NCBI RefSeq assembly: GCF_003576645.1
Contig: NC_044924.1
Span: 1,674,047-1,738,046, forward strand
Direction of reading: 5' to 3'
Source of the DNA: Ipomoea triloba
Lineage: Eukaryota; Streptophyta; Magnoliopsida; Solanales; Convolvulaceae
DNA length: 64,000 nt
Made by a program: the position numbers and the translations under genes. Positions 44,237 to 55,536 of this stretch are shown one piece after another. The notes under the pieces are model-generated. The model was not told the origin of the DNA, ran no database searches, and saw nothing but the letters and a program-made list of their open reading frames with translations. Positions within the stretch are counted from its first letter, which is position 1. Each line of letters opens with the position of its first letter.

Positions 44237-45940
44237 ATCAATGTGTTAAAGTTTTTGTTAAGTGCTGTACTTTCTTTACTTGGTAATTGTTTATATATTG
44301 GATTAAACTTAATTGCGTTTTAGTTTTTCTTTTTGGAAGAGTAATTGCTTTTTAGTTTGGTTTGCTATGTGTTGACTTTATGATGAAGTGGATTATATAA
44401 TTGGATAATTACGTTATTTAATGATTGCTAAAGATTGTGGCCTGGCATTTGTCTAATTTTGGTTGATATAATATATGAGACAAAAATTTAGTTTAAATAG
44501 GTTTCTATTTTTCTTAAACACATACATACCTTAAAGATGCTATTTTTAGTAGTTTAATTTGCCACGCAACTGACACAAGATATTTCTAATGTAGTTTATC
44601 TCGTATATATGTGCGGTTTGCAAGTTGAGCTATTAGACAAGAACAATGTTTATATATCTTGTGTATACTATACGTTGCAGGTTGGTCAGGATACTACACA
44701 CAGGGCTATGGTTTTTAACCATAGGCGGCATTTAGCCACAATTTGTATTCATCATTCAGTAATTCTACCCCTTCTTCATTACTGGACATCTTTTCTTGAT
44801 ATTGTTACTTTTCTATGATGTGTCTCAAGAACATTTTCAATACGGTTCATATTGCTACCTATAGTTCATAGTTTTGTTATAGATGAGGATGAGGTGATAC
44901 ACAAGGAATCGAACCCTTTTTTTATGGCGGCGGTTTTTCCTTCTAATGTCCGATATATTTATGATTATTTTTTATGAGTTGAAGCAGGACTATTACATAT
45001 TATATTAGGGCGGTTTACTTAGTATAAACAATACACCTTTGGGTCTGCTACACAAGGTATCCATAGTGTGGTTGACCTCTTTTTGTGTGATTTGCAGGTT
45101 GGGTTATTAAATATAAGTGAGATTTACGTAGTGAACACCTTCGGATAATTAGATCTACCGCAACACCACACCTTGTATTTACCACGGGCTGAGCTATTAC
45201 ACAGAAATGAAATTTACTCAATACACACTTTTAGATCCATTACGTAGGATATTCATAATGCAGTTTACCTCTCCTATGCATTTTTCTTAAAAAGCTAATG
45301 TGAGATAGTTATGAAGGTGGGTCTAAGATGATGAGAATGATACCCAAAAGATAAGATTATCAGTTGATCAATGTCTTTAACTTCCCACCATTTTTAATTC
45401 TTAGATATTTACAGTAGTGTGAAAAGCTGTATAGCCAACACATGATGTGTGCTTAAAGCTTGAAAATTGAAATGTATTGCGACTTCTCACTAATTTTTTG
45501 TTTTCATATAATATTTGTAATTTAATCATTCTAAATTATCTTCCGAAGTCATAGTTGCATTAGTGGTTGGCTTATCAATTACTCAAAAGTGATAAGTTAC
45601 TACTTTAAATTTTATTAATTAATATTCACAGAAATAAAAAAAAATTGAATAATCATAATCAATTTGATCGAATTGATGATCATTAATTCAGCAAGGCCCA
45701 TAAAATGAATTAAAAGAACTCAAGTGTCAACAAAGTTATTTTTATTTTTCTTTAATTAAAGTTAAGAATAAAAGTCAAATAAGCCATCAAACTACACACC
45801 AAATAGTAATTGAGTTGTCGAACAATGCAAAATAATACAATTCAACCTAAATGACATGTTGACGTAACGGTTACAGAATTAATTTTTTTTTAATTTTATT
45901 TTAATAAATTTAAATAAAATAATTTAAATTGTATGTGCTT
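44237..45940. other. Intergenic between tRNA-Gln and the first XTH gene
   Basis: No gene. The part 44600-45250 has diverged repeated phrases (GGGCTATTACA-, GAAATTTACTCA-like). The part 45270-45500 is conserved in the upstream region of the second XTH gene (48170-48450). Confidence 0.5.
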
Positions 45941-46016
45941 GCTTAATTAAGCATGCATGACTCTTTAGGTAAGGTTTTGTACCTTCTTCTCACCACCTTC
46001 ATTCCCATGCAATACC

Positions 46017-46026
46017 TATTTATAAT
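46017..46026 (+). promoter_or_regulatory. TATA-like box of the first XTH gene
   Basis: TATTTATAAT about 70 bp upstream of the ATG at 46095, in the context CCCATGCAATACCTAT shared with the second XTH gene. Confidence 0.55.
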
Positions 46027-46094
46027 CCCTCTCTGCCATTCAACTTCTTCCATTCCCACCAAACCCTCCATTGTTGACCAATTCAAAAGAAACC

Positions 46095-47907
46095 ATGGCA
46101 AACATCTGCACACTCTTTACTGCAATCTTCCTTATTAGCGCACTACTGTTCCATGTTTCTTCATTGGCTTCTGTGGTTTCCACTGGAGATTTCAACAAAG
46201 ATTTCTTCGTGATATGGGCAGCCCCTGGGCATGTAAACACTTCTGCAGATGGGCGATCAACCAGCCTCACACTCGACACCGTCTCTTGTATGTAATCCAC
46301 AAAACATAAATTCATAATATATTTCTCAACAAGAATCAAGAAAACATATATAGCTAAGAGCGTAAGTGCGTAACTAACCTTGTTTTTTAATTGTGTGTTT
46401 TAATTAATTAGCAAGTGCAATGTCGACCAAGGATAAGTACTTGTTTGGGCAGTTCGTCATGAAGATGAAACTGGTTCCTGGGGATTCTGCCGGCACTGTC
46501 TCCGCCTTCTATGTAAGTGTGTTAATTGTGTTTAATTATGATTTGTGTTTCATTCTACCTGTCATGTTTTCCTCATCAATTCAAATTTCATTAACTGAAT
46601 TAAACACCTAAAATGTGACTGGACGGGAGTGTATGAGTGTCTCTGTCAAGAATCCCTATTTCTTAATGTAATAATTGGTGATTAGTTATTTTGGGTCTTA
46701 AAAAAATGTAACATCAAAATTTTGTGAGAGTGAATAAATGTTGGGAGTAGAACTGTAAAAGTAGTATTTTTTTCATTTAAATTATATATGTTGCAGTTAA
46801 TATCGGATCCGTACGCGAGCCGTGATGAGATGGACTTTGAATTTCTGGGGAATGTGGCCGGGGAGCCATACAGTCTTCAGACGAATGTTTTTACGAATGG
46901 ATATGGCCAAAGAGAGCAGAGGATTAAGCTGTGGTTTGATCCAACCCAAGACTTCCACACCTATTCTATATTATGGAACATCTACCATATCGTGTAAGCT
47001 AACCTTATATTTTTACTCTATAATATAACCATCTTATTATATTACTAGAAATTGAACTAATTTTAACCATCCATTTATTTCCTATGAACTAGCCTAGCTA
47101 CAATTAGGACAAATAAACTTGAAATTTTGCTCACTTTCAAGGCACTCAACTCAAATTTGAAGGACTATATATATTAGTATATTTATAACACGTGTTTTAA
47201 GATAAGATTGTGTCTTTTGGTATGAGTTAAGAGGTTTCAGGAAGGAGGGAAATTACGAGTAATTCAAGCCACTCAACTCAATCCGAGTTTTCATTGTCAC
47301 TAAAAAAAATAGAAGTAAAAACAAAATTCTCTCTAAGCGACTGATGATGAAAAACTAAGCTGTCCATATAAATAAACATCATTAGGTCTTTGAACTCGGT
47401 TACTAGATTCAGAGTCTAATGTCCTAACCACTAGACCATGGGACCAAGCTATATATAAACTATTGGAATGACAATTTGAGGAAATTAAAGTTAAAACTTG
47501 TGTGGATTTGCAGATTTTTTGTGGACGATGTACCCATAAGAACATACAGGAACCATGCAGACCAAGGGGTGGCATATCCAATGGAGCAGCCAACCTCAGC
47601 TCAGATCTGCATATGGGACGGCAGCAGCTGGGCCCCAGTGAAAATAGACTGGTCAAAGGCCCCCTTCATTGCCTCATTCAAGGACTACACCATAGACGCT
47701 TGTGTGTGGAAAGGGGACCCCTCTGATGAATGTAGGGCAGATGGGCCTTCAAATTGGTGGAATCAGGACAGGTTTAGCACCCTAACACCGCAGCAAATAG
47801 AACAGTACCAATGGGTCATGAAGGACCAAATTACCTATGACTATTGTACGGATAACCAAAGATTTAACGGTTCCATCCCTTTGGAATGCTCTCTTCCTAA
47901 GTATTGA
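46095..47907 (+). CDS. XTH: Xyloglucan endotransglucosylase/hydrolase (GH16), tandem copy 1
   Basis: Four exons in frame: 46095-46287, 46412-46512, 46797-46993 and 47514-47907. The signal peptide is hydrophobic (about residues 1-26), followed by [20 protein letters not shown]. The active-site strand is [11 protein letters not shown], where the first Glu is the nucleophile and the second the acid/base. Further family text: [15 protein letters not shown] and the XTH C-terminal domain ending ECSLPKY with its Cys residues. XTHs cut and rejoin xyloglucan in the cell wall. Odd points: the N-glycosylation site usually just after the active site is lost (GNVAG, not GNVTG), and compared with copy 2 the segment [10 protein letters not shown] lacks about four residues of the TEGGR loop. 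A tRNA-Gln pseudogene lies in the last intron. Confidence 0.93.
47385..47445 (-). pseudogene. tRNA-Gln pseudogene in the last intron of XTH copy 1
   Basis: On the minus strand GGTCCCATGGTCTAGTGGTT and the anticodon arm region match the gene at 44165-44236 almost perfectly. The T arm is shortened (CCGAGTTCAAA then GACC), so it cannot fold normally. The match begins at the same GCTTGGTCCC context, 5' of the tRNA. Confidence 0.85.
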
Positions 47908-48840
47908 TGATCATGCAATGTATCATAGGCACGAAATTCTACGACATCATAAGTTAATAATTTAAAAATAAAAATGTTACTTTTTACTTTTATTTGATAT
48001 CTTTTTTTCTTGCAAACTCTATAAAATATATTTGAACCACAACTTCTCACATTATGAAATATATATATATGAAGTATAATTCAAGATCGACTTGTAACCC
48101 GATTAATAAGTTTTTGTGAAGATATATATATATATATATTCTCTTGATAAGTATAGAAGAAGTGAGGAAGAGCAAGAAAGAGGCAAAGAACAATAATGGG
48201 AAGAAGCTAATAAGGCATATAGATAGTTATGAGGCTAGGTGGGTGTAGAATTGAAGATAGATAATGAGAAAGATTGCCAAAAGATGAAGATTGTCAGTTG
48301 ATCACTTTCTTTAACTTTCCACCGTTTTTAATTCTTAGATGTTTACAAAAGTTTCTTACACACAAGCCTGTCTAGCTAATTAACACCTGGATGGTGTGTG
48401 CTTAATTAATTAAAGCTTGGAATATATTATTGCCTCTAGTTTCTCACTACTAGCTTTATATATATATTGAACCAATTATCATTAATTTGGAATGGTTGGA
48501 ATAACTTAGAATGGTTAGGTTTTTTGTTTTCCCTTCAATTTTTGGATGATTTAGGAGGATTGAATAATGAAATTATATTTTGCATCCCCTCTCAAATGAT
48601 TAAGAAACAAACAAATAAGGTTGGCCAAATAGAGTAAAGCAAAACTGTGAGGAAGTTAGATTGTAATATTTAATTATGGAGTTGAACGTAACCCATCGTC
48701 ATTATGGCATAATTATATAGTAAAAATGCAGCTTAATTAATATTCCTTTGCTTCCTACTAAAGATATTTCTTGCTTAAGCATGACTCTTTATGGTTCTTC
48801 TCTTCTTCCCCTCACCATCTTCAATTCATTCCCATGCAAT
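47908..48840. other. Spacer between the tandem XTH genes
   Basis: 3' flank of copy 1, then (48170-48450) a block shared with the upstream region of copy 1: TTGTCAGTTGATCA, CTTTAAC, CCACC, TTTTTAATTCTTAGAT, GTGTGCTTAA. Confidence 0.6.
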
Positions 48841-48843
48841 ACC

Positions 48844-48853
48844 TATATATATT
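48844..48853 (+). promoter_or_regulatory. TATA-like box of the second XTH gene
   Basis: TATATATATT, about 80 bp upstream of the ATG at 48931, after the shared CCCATGCAATACCTA context. Confidence 0.55.
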
Positions 48854-48930
48854 CTCTCTCCGTCGTTTAACTTCATTCCCACCAAATTAAATCCTCCATT
48901 ACATTGTTGATCTTCAAAAACAATATAATC

Positions 48931-50429
48931 ATGGGAAGAAACATCTGCAGACTCATCATCGTTGCTGCAATCTTTCTTAGCATACTGAATTTCCATGTTT
49001 CAATAGCTTCTGTGGTTTCCACTGGAGATTTCAACAAAGATTTCTTCGTGTCATGGGCCCCTGCCCATGTAAATACTTCCGCAGATGGTCGATCAAGAAC
49101 CTTGAAACTCGACCGTGCTTCTGGTAATCTATAAACCTGCCATTCTGCCTATGGAATCAAGAAAATATAGTTAAGTTTTTTTTTTTTTTTTTTTTTTTCT
49201 CTCTGTGTTGTAGGAAGTGGAATGGCAAGCAATGATATGTTCTTGTTCGGTCAGTTCGACATGAAGATTAAATTGATTCCTGGGAATTCTGCCGGCACTG
49301 TCGTGGCATTCTATGTAAGTGTGTTTCAATTGAAATGCATGTTTAATTTCTGTGATCTGTCAGGAACGTAATGATGTCCAAGACTTATGTCGTTAGTTAA
49401 TGCAGTTAACCTCGGACCAGCCGAACCGTGATGAGTTGGACTTTGAATTCCTGGGAAATGTAGCCGGGAAGCCATGCATTCTTCAGACCAATGTTTATGC
49501 TGATGGGTTTGGCGACAGAGAGCAGAGGATTAAGCTGTGGTTTGACCCAACCCAAGACTTCCACACCTATTCTATATTATGGAACCTCCACCAAATCGTG
49601 TAAGCATTTTTACTCTAACCTACCCATTTTCTTGGCCATTACCGGAATAAAAATCTATAATACTGATCAGCACCAATACAACTGATAGATATATTATAAA
49701 TCGGACCGCGAAACACCAGCCCAGAATAACAAATCAAGAGTGACGACGTAGAGGGGTCTATGCTTGGGCCGTGGCCCAAAGGTCCCTGCCCTAGGCCAAG
49801 ACCGAGCCCAGGGGTGCTAGGTCGAGGCCCGAGGGCTCGGCCAATAATGCCCAGGGGGCTCGACCGAGCCCCTTAAAAACATTTATGATCGGGCCAAGAC
49901 AACATCACTAGAGATGATCAGACTGACTTTGTAATTACAAGGTTATATGTTTGACTTCTTTGACGCTGACAAAATTTACTGAGTGTACATTCTCGGATAA
50001 TGATTTCAGATTTTTCTTGTACGCAGGTTTATGGTGGATTGGGTACCCATAAGAACATATAGGAACCATGCAGATAAAGGGGTGGCATATCCGAGGTGGC
50101 AGCCAATGGGGCTGAAGATCAGCGTATGGGACGGCGACAGCTGGGCAACAGAGGGAGGAAGAGTGAAAATAGACTGGTCAAAGGGGCCCTTCATAGCCTC
50201 ATTCAGGGACTACAAGATTGATGCCTGTGTGTGGAAAGGGAATCCCAGATTTTGCAGGGCAGATGGCCCTACAAATTGGTGGAATAGTGAGATATCAAGC
50301 ACTTTAACATGGGCTCAAAGAAGGCTGTACAGATGGGTCAGGAAATACCATGTTACCTATGACTATTGCATGGATACCCAAAGATTTAACAATTCCCTCC
50401 CAAAAGAATGCTCTCTTCTCAAGTATTGA
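48931..50429 (+). CDS. XTH: Xyloglucan endotransglucosylase/hydrolase (GH16), tandem copy 2
   Basis: Four exons with the same intron positions as copy 1: 48931-49123, 49214-49314, 49406-49599 and 50027-50429. Hydrophobic signal peptide, then [20 protein letters not shown]. Active site [11 protein letters not shown] with both catalytic Glu residues. The linker and C-terminal domain read [18 protein letters not shown] and end ECSLLKY. As in copy 1, the usual N-x-T/S glycosylation site after the active site is missing (GNVAGKPC). The last intron contains GC-rich foreign DNA (49690-49910). Same expected wall-loosening or cross-linking role as copy 1. Confidence 0.93.
49690..49910. mobile_element. 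GC-rich foreign insertion in the last XTH2 intron, unclassified
   Basis: About 220 bp rich in GGCC, CCGAGCCC and GGGGCTCG words within an AT-rich intron. Similar composition to 20390-20610. Ends not resolved. Confidence 0.35.
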
Positions 50430-50588
50430 TGATGATAATACGGTTACGAGAGAGATTTCTATGACACTATTAGTCTATAATTTAATAATAAATAGGTTTT
50501 CAGTTTCATTTTCCAATTCTTTCTTGTAAACTGTTATTGTATTTGGTTTACTTACATTAATGTATCTTGTCCAAAGACTAACCACAAA

Positions 50589-50660
50589 GTCGTTGTAGTA
50601 TAGTGGTGAGTATTCCCGCCTGTCACGCGGGTGACCCGGGTTCGATCCCCGGCAACGGCG
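50589..50660 (+). tRNA. tRNA-Asp (anticodon GTC)
   Basis: 72 nt. Acceptor GTCGTTG pairs with CAACGGC, A box TAGTATAGTGG, anticodon stem CCCGC/GCGGG with loop CTGTCAC, T arm GGGTTCGATCCCC. A run of seven T follows immediately, a Pol III terminator. Confidence 0.97.
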
Positions 50661-50668
50661 ATTTTTTT
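50661..50668 (+). terminator. Pol III terminator of tRNA-Asp
   Basis: ATTTTTTT directly after the tRNA 3' end. Confidence 0.75.
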
Positions 50669-50755
50669 CCCTTTTGATAACCTGGCAATGTTTTCTTTTT
50701 TATTTGATAACCTGGCGATGTTTTTTCTTTTTTATTTGATAATTTGATTTTGCGA
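50669..50755. repeat. Short tandem repeat, unit about 33 bp
   Basis: TTTGATAACCTGGC(A/G)ATG-TTTTC occurs twice and a third partial unit begins TTTGATAATTTG. Confidence 0.7.
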
Positions 50756-50769
50756 GACTATACCCTGTA

Positions 50770-50935
50770 ACACATGAACTCACTTTCAAGTCTATGAGTC
50801 GATAAATCGAACCAATCTACGGACAAAGAGCCCATTCCAAACTCAAACCTCACATAAACTCACTTTCAAGTCCATGAGTCGATAAATCAAACCGATCTAC
50901 AGACAAAGAGCCCATTCCAAACTTAAACCCCTAAT
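50770..50935. repeat. Direct dimer of about 80 bp next to tRNA-Asp
   Basis: Two adjacent copies begin CACAT(G/A)AACTCACTTTCAAG and contain GAGCCCATTCCAAACT. They differ at only a few positions. Confidence 0.8.
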
Positions 50936-51321
50936 GCCCGTGATAAGAATCGAACCCCACTCCACTGGGGGCAAGATTAAGGGAGGCTTTCCTTTTTCGT
51001 TTTAACAGATCCTAATTCCTAAGTAATCTGGTGGCCAAGGATATAAGCACTATCACTTCATTCTGGAATAAAGTTCTTGGCAAAACCAGCAACTATATAA
51101 ATATTGTCAATAAGAGTACATGCCCAAAAAGAGGGGAAAAAAAAGAATTAAATTACTAGTTTTATTTTTCTTTTACAATTATCAAAAGAACAATCTATGC
51201 AGCAAACCAATACCATCTTAAACAGCAGATCTAGCTTTTGCAGAACTGGAGAGATTGTGTAATTTCGTCAAAATAATTTAACAGGCTGTCGTGTGGCCTG
51301 TGGGCGATGCTTCCTCGCTCG
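50936..51321. other. Spacer and probable 3' UTR of CGR3
   Basis: No coding signal other than the 3' flank of the minus-strand gene that ends at 51322. Confidence 0.5.
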
Positions 51322-53498
51322 TTAGTGGAGTGGCTTCAGGTGGAAAACTTGGCAGGCTGGCTTGTAAGATCTTTTGGCGGCCGCTTGTTCAAACTTCTTC
51401 GTTGCAGCTTCGTTCTCTTCTAAGCTGGTTTGAACGAAGAACCTTATCCACCACGACGAGCTTCTCAATTTGGCCTTTTTCAGGAAAAAAACAAAACAAA
51501 GATATAGTTCTCGGGGATGGCACCATTAAGAACAATGATCAATCTCGAAATAAAAATTTGGTGACTTACAGGGCGCCCAAATTTAGACATCTCTGGCGCT
51601 TTAGCCCTTTGCTGACCGGGATAACCTAAGAATTGGTTAGAAAATTCACAAACTCAGCCTTTAAATGTTGAGGATTTACTAATCCTTCTTGTCCAATTAA
51701 AGGATACTGTAATATGTTTCGAAAAGAGTTGATAAAAACTTACCCGATAATATGACTAAACCATCAGCAGCCACTCTAGCCAATTGCGGAAGAGTCTTGT
51801 TAAGGTATCTCGGAGACAAGTAATCCACAGCATCCGACACCACGACAAGGGAGAATGACTTGGCACGGTAAGGAAGAGGAAATTTGATATCAGCCACACG
51901 CACTATGCCTTTCCGTACAAGACTCTTGCAGTTGGCATCAGCCTCATCTAAGTCGTACGGTTCAATTCCCCACGCTTCAGTATCCTCTTCTTTCAACAAT
52001 GTGGACACTACCGAGCAGGTGTCGGGGCCAACGTGCAATATTTTGTGCATGCTATCACCGTATGCTTTTTTCAGTACAGGCAACGCATTTTGAAGCTCTA
52101 ATGTACATGAAACACCACCTACATCAAGTAATACGAGGGACATTAATTACGTGCTAAACCAAAATTCACTGAAAAATATAAGACAAAAGCCTGAATAATT
52201 GCATTTATATTGGAAAGAATGAGGATGAAAGTTCATTTATCATAGCAATCACAAAAATTGCACAAATTTTAGTGTCATGCTGACCATTGTATACTCGAGA
52301 GTTGTAAATAACAAAAGCCCAACGGGTGTGGCTTGTAAAGACATATATAGAACGGAAAGTTAGACCTTTAATAAATGCTAACATTAGAATGAATAGACAC
52401 TAAGGTCTTTAACAATCAGAAGAAAATAAGATGTCTTTATTCGCTTAGTGAAAAACCTATGCAAGACAGATATCCACAAGAAGTGCAACAACATTGTATT
52501 ATCTTGTACCTTTCTCCGAACAAAGTGAAATGATTAACTATGTTATATCGTTATCTACTATCAACTGGTGATTTGAAATAGCATCATAAACAAACTCAAA
52601 AGAGTGATCATAGGAAATACCTTCAAGTCTGTTGTACGCTTCTAATCCAGCTCTTCCACCTATCATGAAGAATAAACTATGTCAAAGTAAACCAAAAAAT
52701 AGGTTGGTTCAGCAGCCTCAAGCGACACTGGATAACCCATTACATGTTCTGATAAATTTTCTTCCGTAAAAGAATACTCGAGTAAATAGGACAATATATA
52801 CCTGATCCACTGTGTAGATAGCCAATAATCAGCAATGCACCCTGCAAAATATATAAAGCCTCTTACACAGCAATAATACATGTATGCATATATCTTAAAG
52901 CAATTGAGTATTATAAGCCCTATTTGGTAAAATAGTTAGCCTATCAACTAATTTTGGCTTGTTTGACCACTATTAGTTGTTTGACTTGGTTAAACAAACA
53001 ATATAAGTGTTTGGTTAATTAGTTTTTTGTAACAACTTAATGCTCCAAAAGGCTAACATTCAAAAGCTTTTTCGATTAGCTTTTTGAGAAAGTCATTTTA
53101 CATATAATCAACAATCAACTAACAGCTAATTTACCAAACATCTTTCTACAACCAGCCAATACTATCAACTAATCAAACTCACTAACCCAATCAGCTAACA
53201 GTTATCAGCCAACAACTATTTACCAAACACTCCCATAATGTCTAGGATGTTGAGGACATTTCATTAAGCTACACTTTCTCACTAGTCAATGACAGTACTA
53301 CATTTTAAATAATCCCATAAGCCTATAACACACACACACATGGTAAAAATGGATTTAAGGAAATGAATTAATACTTACCACAACCACAAGCCCTAGAGAC
53401 AAAAAAGGAGAGGGGCGTGATTTCGGATGCAGGGAGCCTACAAATGGAATGCTCCCGGCATCCATCAGACGGCGAGATGTATTTGGCCTTCTCGACAT
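51322..53498 (-). CDS. CGR3: CGR3-like Golgi pectin methyltransferase
   Basis: Minus-strand exons: the ATG at 53498 opens MSRRPNTSRRLMDAGSIPFV, then a membrane-anchor region LSLGLVVV continued by GALLIIGYLHSGSG (52803-52840), a short exon GRAGLEAYNRLE (about 52620-52655), the large catalytic exon (51747 to about 52128) with TLELQNALPVLKKAYGDSMH, VLHVGP-type text (ILHVGPDTCSVVSTLLKEED) and IKFPLPYRAKSFSLVVVSDA, then GYPGQQRAK (about 51570-51627), and a last exon with LRSSSWWIRFFVQTSLEENE ending FHLKPLH. This matches cotton Golgi-related CGR2/CGR3, type II Golgi proteins needed for methyl-esterification of homogalacturonan. The fold is that of SAM-dependent methyltransferases (HVGPDTCSV as the binding loop). 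An intron carries a MITE. Confidence 0.9.
52917..53235. mobile_element. Tourist- or hAT-like MITE in a CGR3 intron
   Basis: The left end GCCCTATTTGGTAAAATAGTTAG and the reverse-complemented right end TGGGAGTGTTTGGTAAATAG are inverted repeats of the widespread plant TGTTTGGTAAA type. A possible 3-bp duplication TAA is present on both sides, but superfamily and exact ends are uncertain. Confidence 0.6.
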
Positions 53499-54390
53499 TG
53501 TAATGGAGTTGCAATTAGCAAGCACGGCGTGGTACTGAGCACAACATATGACAAGTATTAATTGAAAAACAAAAAACCACAGAAGAATTCTTTAATCCCA
53601 AAAACATTTTGAACTGTAAATATTGTCAAATTTTAGGTCAAGAAATACTTATCCAAGTTCACAAGTCATATGAAAAACTATCAGTTAGCAGAAGATGCTT
53701 GACTTTGGGATCAACTAGGCACATTATCCACCAAAGAAAATATTCCTCAAAGACAGCCAGTAATTGGGATTCTTTCTATAAAGGTGACTTGCTAATGACA
53801 AGTTATGATTATGTGAAAATATAATGAGGAAAAGACAAAGGAAACCTCAAGCAGCCTGGAAGGAATTGGTTTGTTTCTATAAAAGGGACTCCTTAATTAA
53901 GCTTAGATGCAAAAGGAGGAAAAAACACAGAAACATTCAACCAAGGCAGAGAATCCCTTACATACTTACTAGTTACTACCCCATTAATCAATGAAGCAGC
54001 TGTATAAAGATAAATTCCATAGAAGTAAAAGGCAAAACTTGCAACAAGCAGAACCACATATATCTCAGATAATACCTTGGCATTTCATTCAAAAGATTAA
54101 AACTTTAACCAACGAGTTATGAGCTGAAGGGAAGATAAAGAAGCCCAGAAGACCCGGAAAAGAAAAAGCAACAAAATTTGACGTTTTTCTGAACTATGAA
54201 AAACAACCCAAAACTTAAACTAGAGGGAAAAGCAAACCTAAATGGCATACAGAGAATTACAGTTCCCAGTTCGAAATGAAGACCCAAAGAGAGATAGAGA
54301 GAGAGAAGGAGTTACCTGAGAGGGAGATCTGTTGAGGTAGAGATGGAATGGGAGTGGGATCTGGATCTGCTGGCTTTCCTTCTACTACCT

Positions 54391-54400
54391 TATTATATAC
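54391..54400 (-). promoter_or_regulatory. TATA-like box of CGR3
   Basis: GTATATAATA on the minus strand. A 5'-UTR exon ending near 54316 (AG|GTAACTCC donor) would follow, with the leader intron running to the coding exon at 53498. Confidence 0.5.
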
Positions 54401-54419
54401 CTGTGCCGTCTACGCATTC

Positions 54420-55536
54420 AGGAATGTATTTGACTCGTACTGAAAGACACAGATATTGTTCTGATTTGGAATTTTACTTTTTCCTCCTTTTTTTCATTGT
54501 CACCCCTCTTTCATAGTAAGCCTCATTTGGTGTCCTGCCTACTCATGCTATATATTTTTTAAAACATGATTTCTTAATCTTAAAATTTATAAATGATGAT
54601 AGTGTTAGTCACCTATTATCTAATGTTAGATCTCAGCGTTGCACGTTTAATCACGAAATTCTCTGATTATTTGGTTGTTATATTGTGATGAATATTAACT
54701 ATTTAACAATATTCATCCATGGTAAGTCACAATGCCACGGTTTGACGACCCGAACTCAACCCTCCAAATCCAAACTACCAACATATAAATTAGTCCACCC
54801 ATTATTTACTGTTATCACTTATAATTTAAATTAATTTATTCTTTCAATTTTTTAAGCAATGAAAGTATTATTTTAGAGATTAAATTTGACAATTTATTAA
54901 GAATTTATGATTATATTTTTCTCAATATAAGAATCATGACTTGAAATAAATCTAGATTAAGAGTCTTCTAATGTGTATGTCTCTAGTCACATGATACAAC
55001 CTTTTAACGGTGTAATTATATCATAGATCAAAGTCTACAATAATAAATTATATTTTTCCTTATGCATGAACTTTAGTCCACCTTATAATGATTGATATAA
55101 GAGTCTTTTAAAATTTAATTAGTTTTTCTCCACTTGTAAGTTGGCTCTTCTACTTGAAATTGACAAAGTAATAGGAATACTGAATGCTGTATGCCAAAAA
55201 AAAAAAAAAGGAAAAAAAGAACTGGAAGTATTAATTTTTCTGAAATTTATATGCCAACAAAAAGATTAGAGTCAGCTTAAATGTATACTCAATGTATATG
55301 CATCACACAAAAGAGGAAAATATCTAGACCGCAGCTTAAGAGTTCAATAAAACTAGAGGTATTTTGTAATAATAATAATAACACCTCTTAGTATTTATGT
55401 TTCCAAAACGCTATTATATATATATATGTATACATAAAAGCTGCCCTATTTTACAATACCTAAATAGTCTATGATCTCCTCACAAAATGATATGATACAG
55501 TATTATATATGTTGCAGTTTTGCAGAACTAAAACAT
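54420..55536. other. Intergenic, AT-rich
   Basis: No gene or clear element. The right end is the probable 3' UTR of the MULE-derived gene on the minus strand. Confidence 0.5.

Noticed and set aside
44609..44818. 69-codon plus-strand frame near tRNA-Gln
   Set aside because: No domain, AT-rich repeat-like surroundings, no promoter or conserved start.
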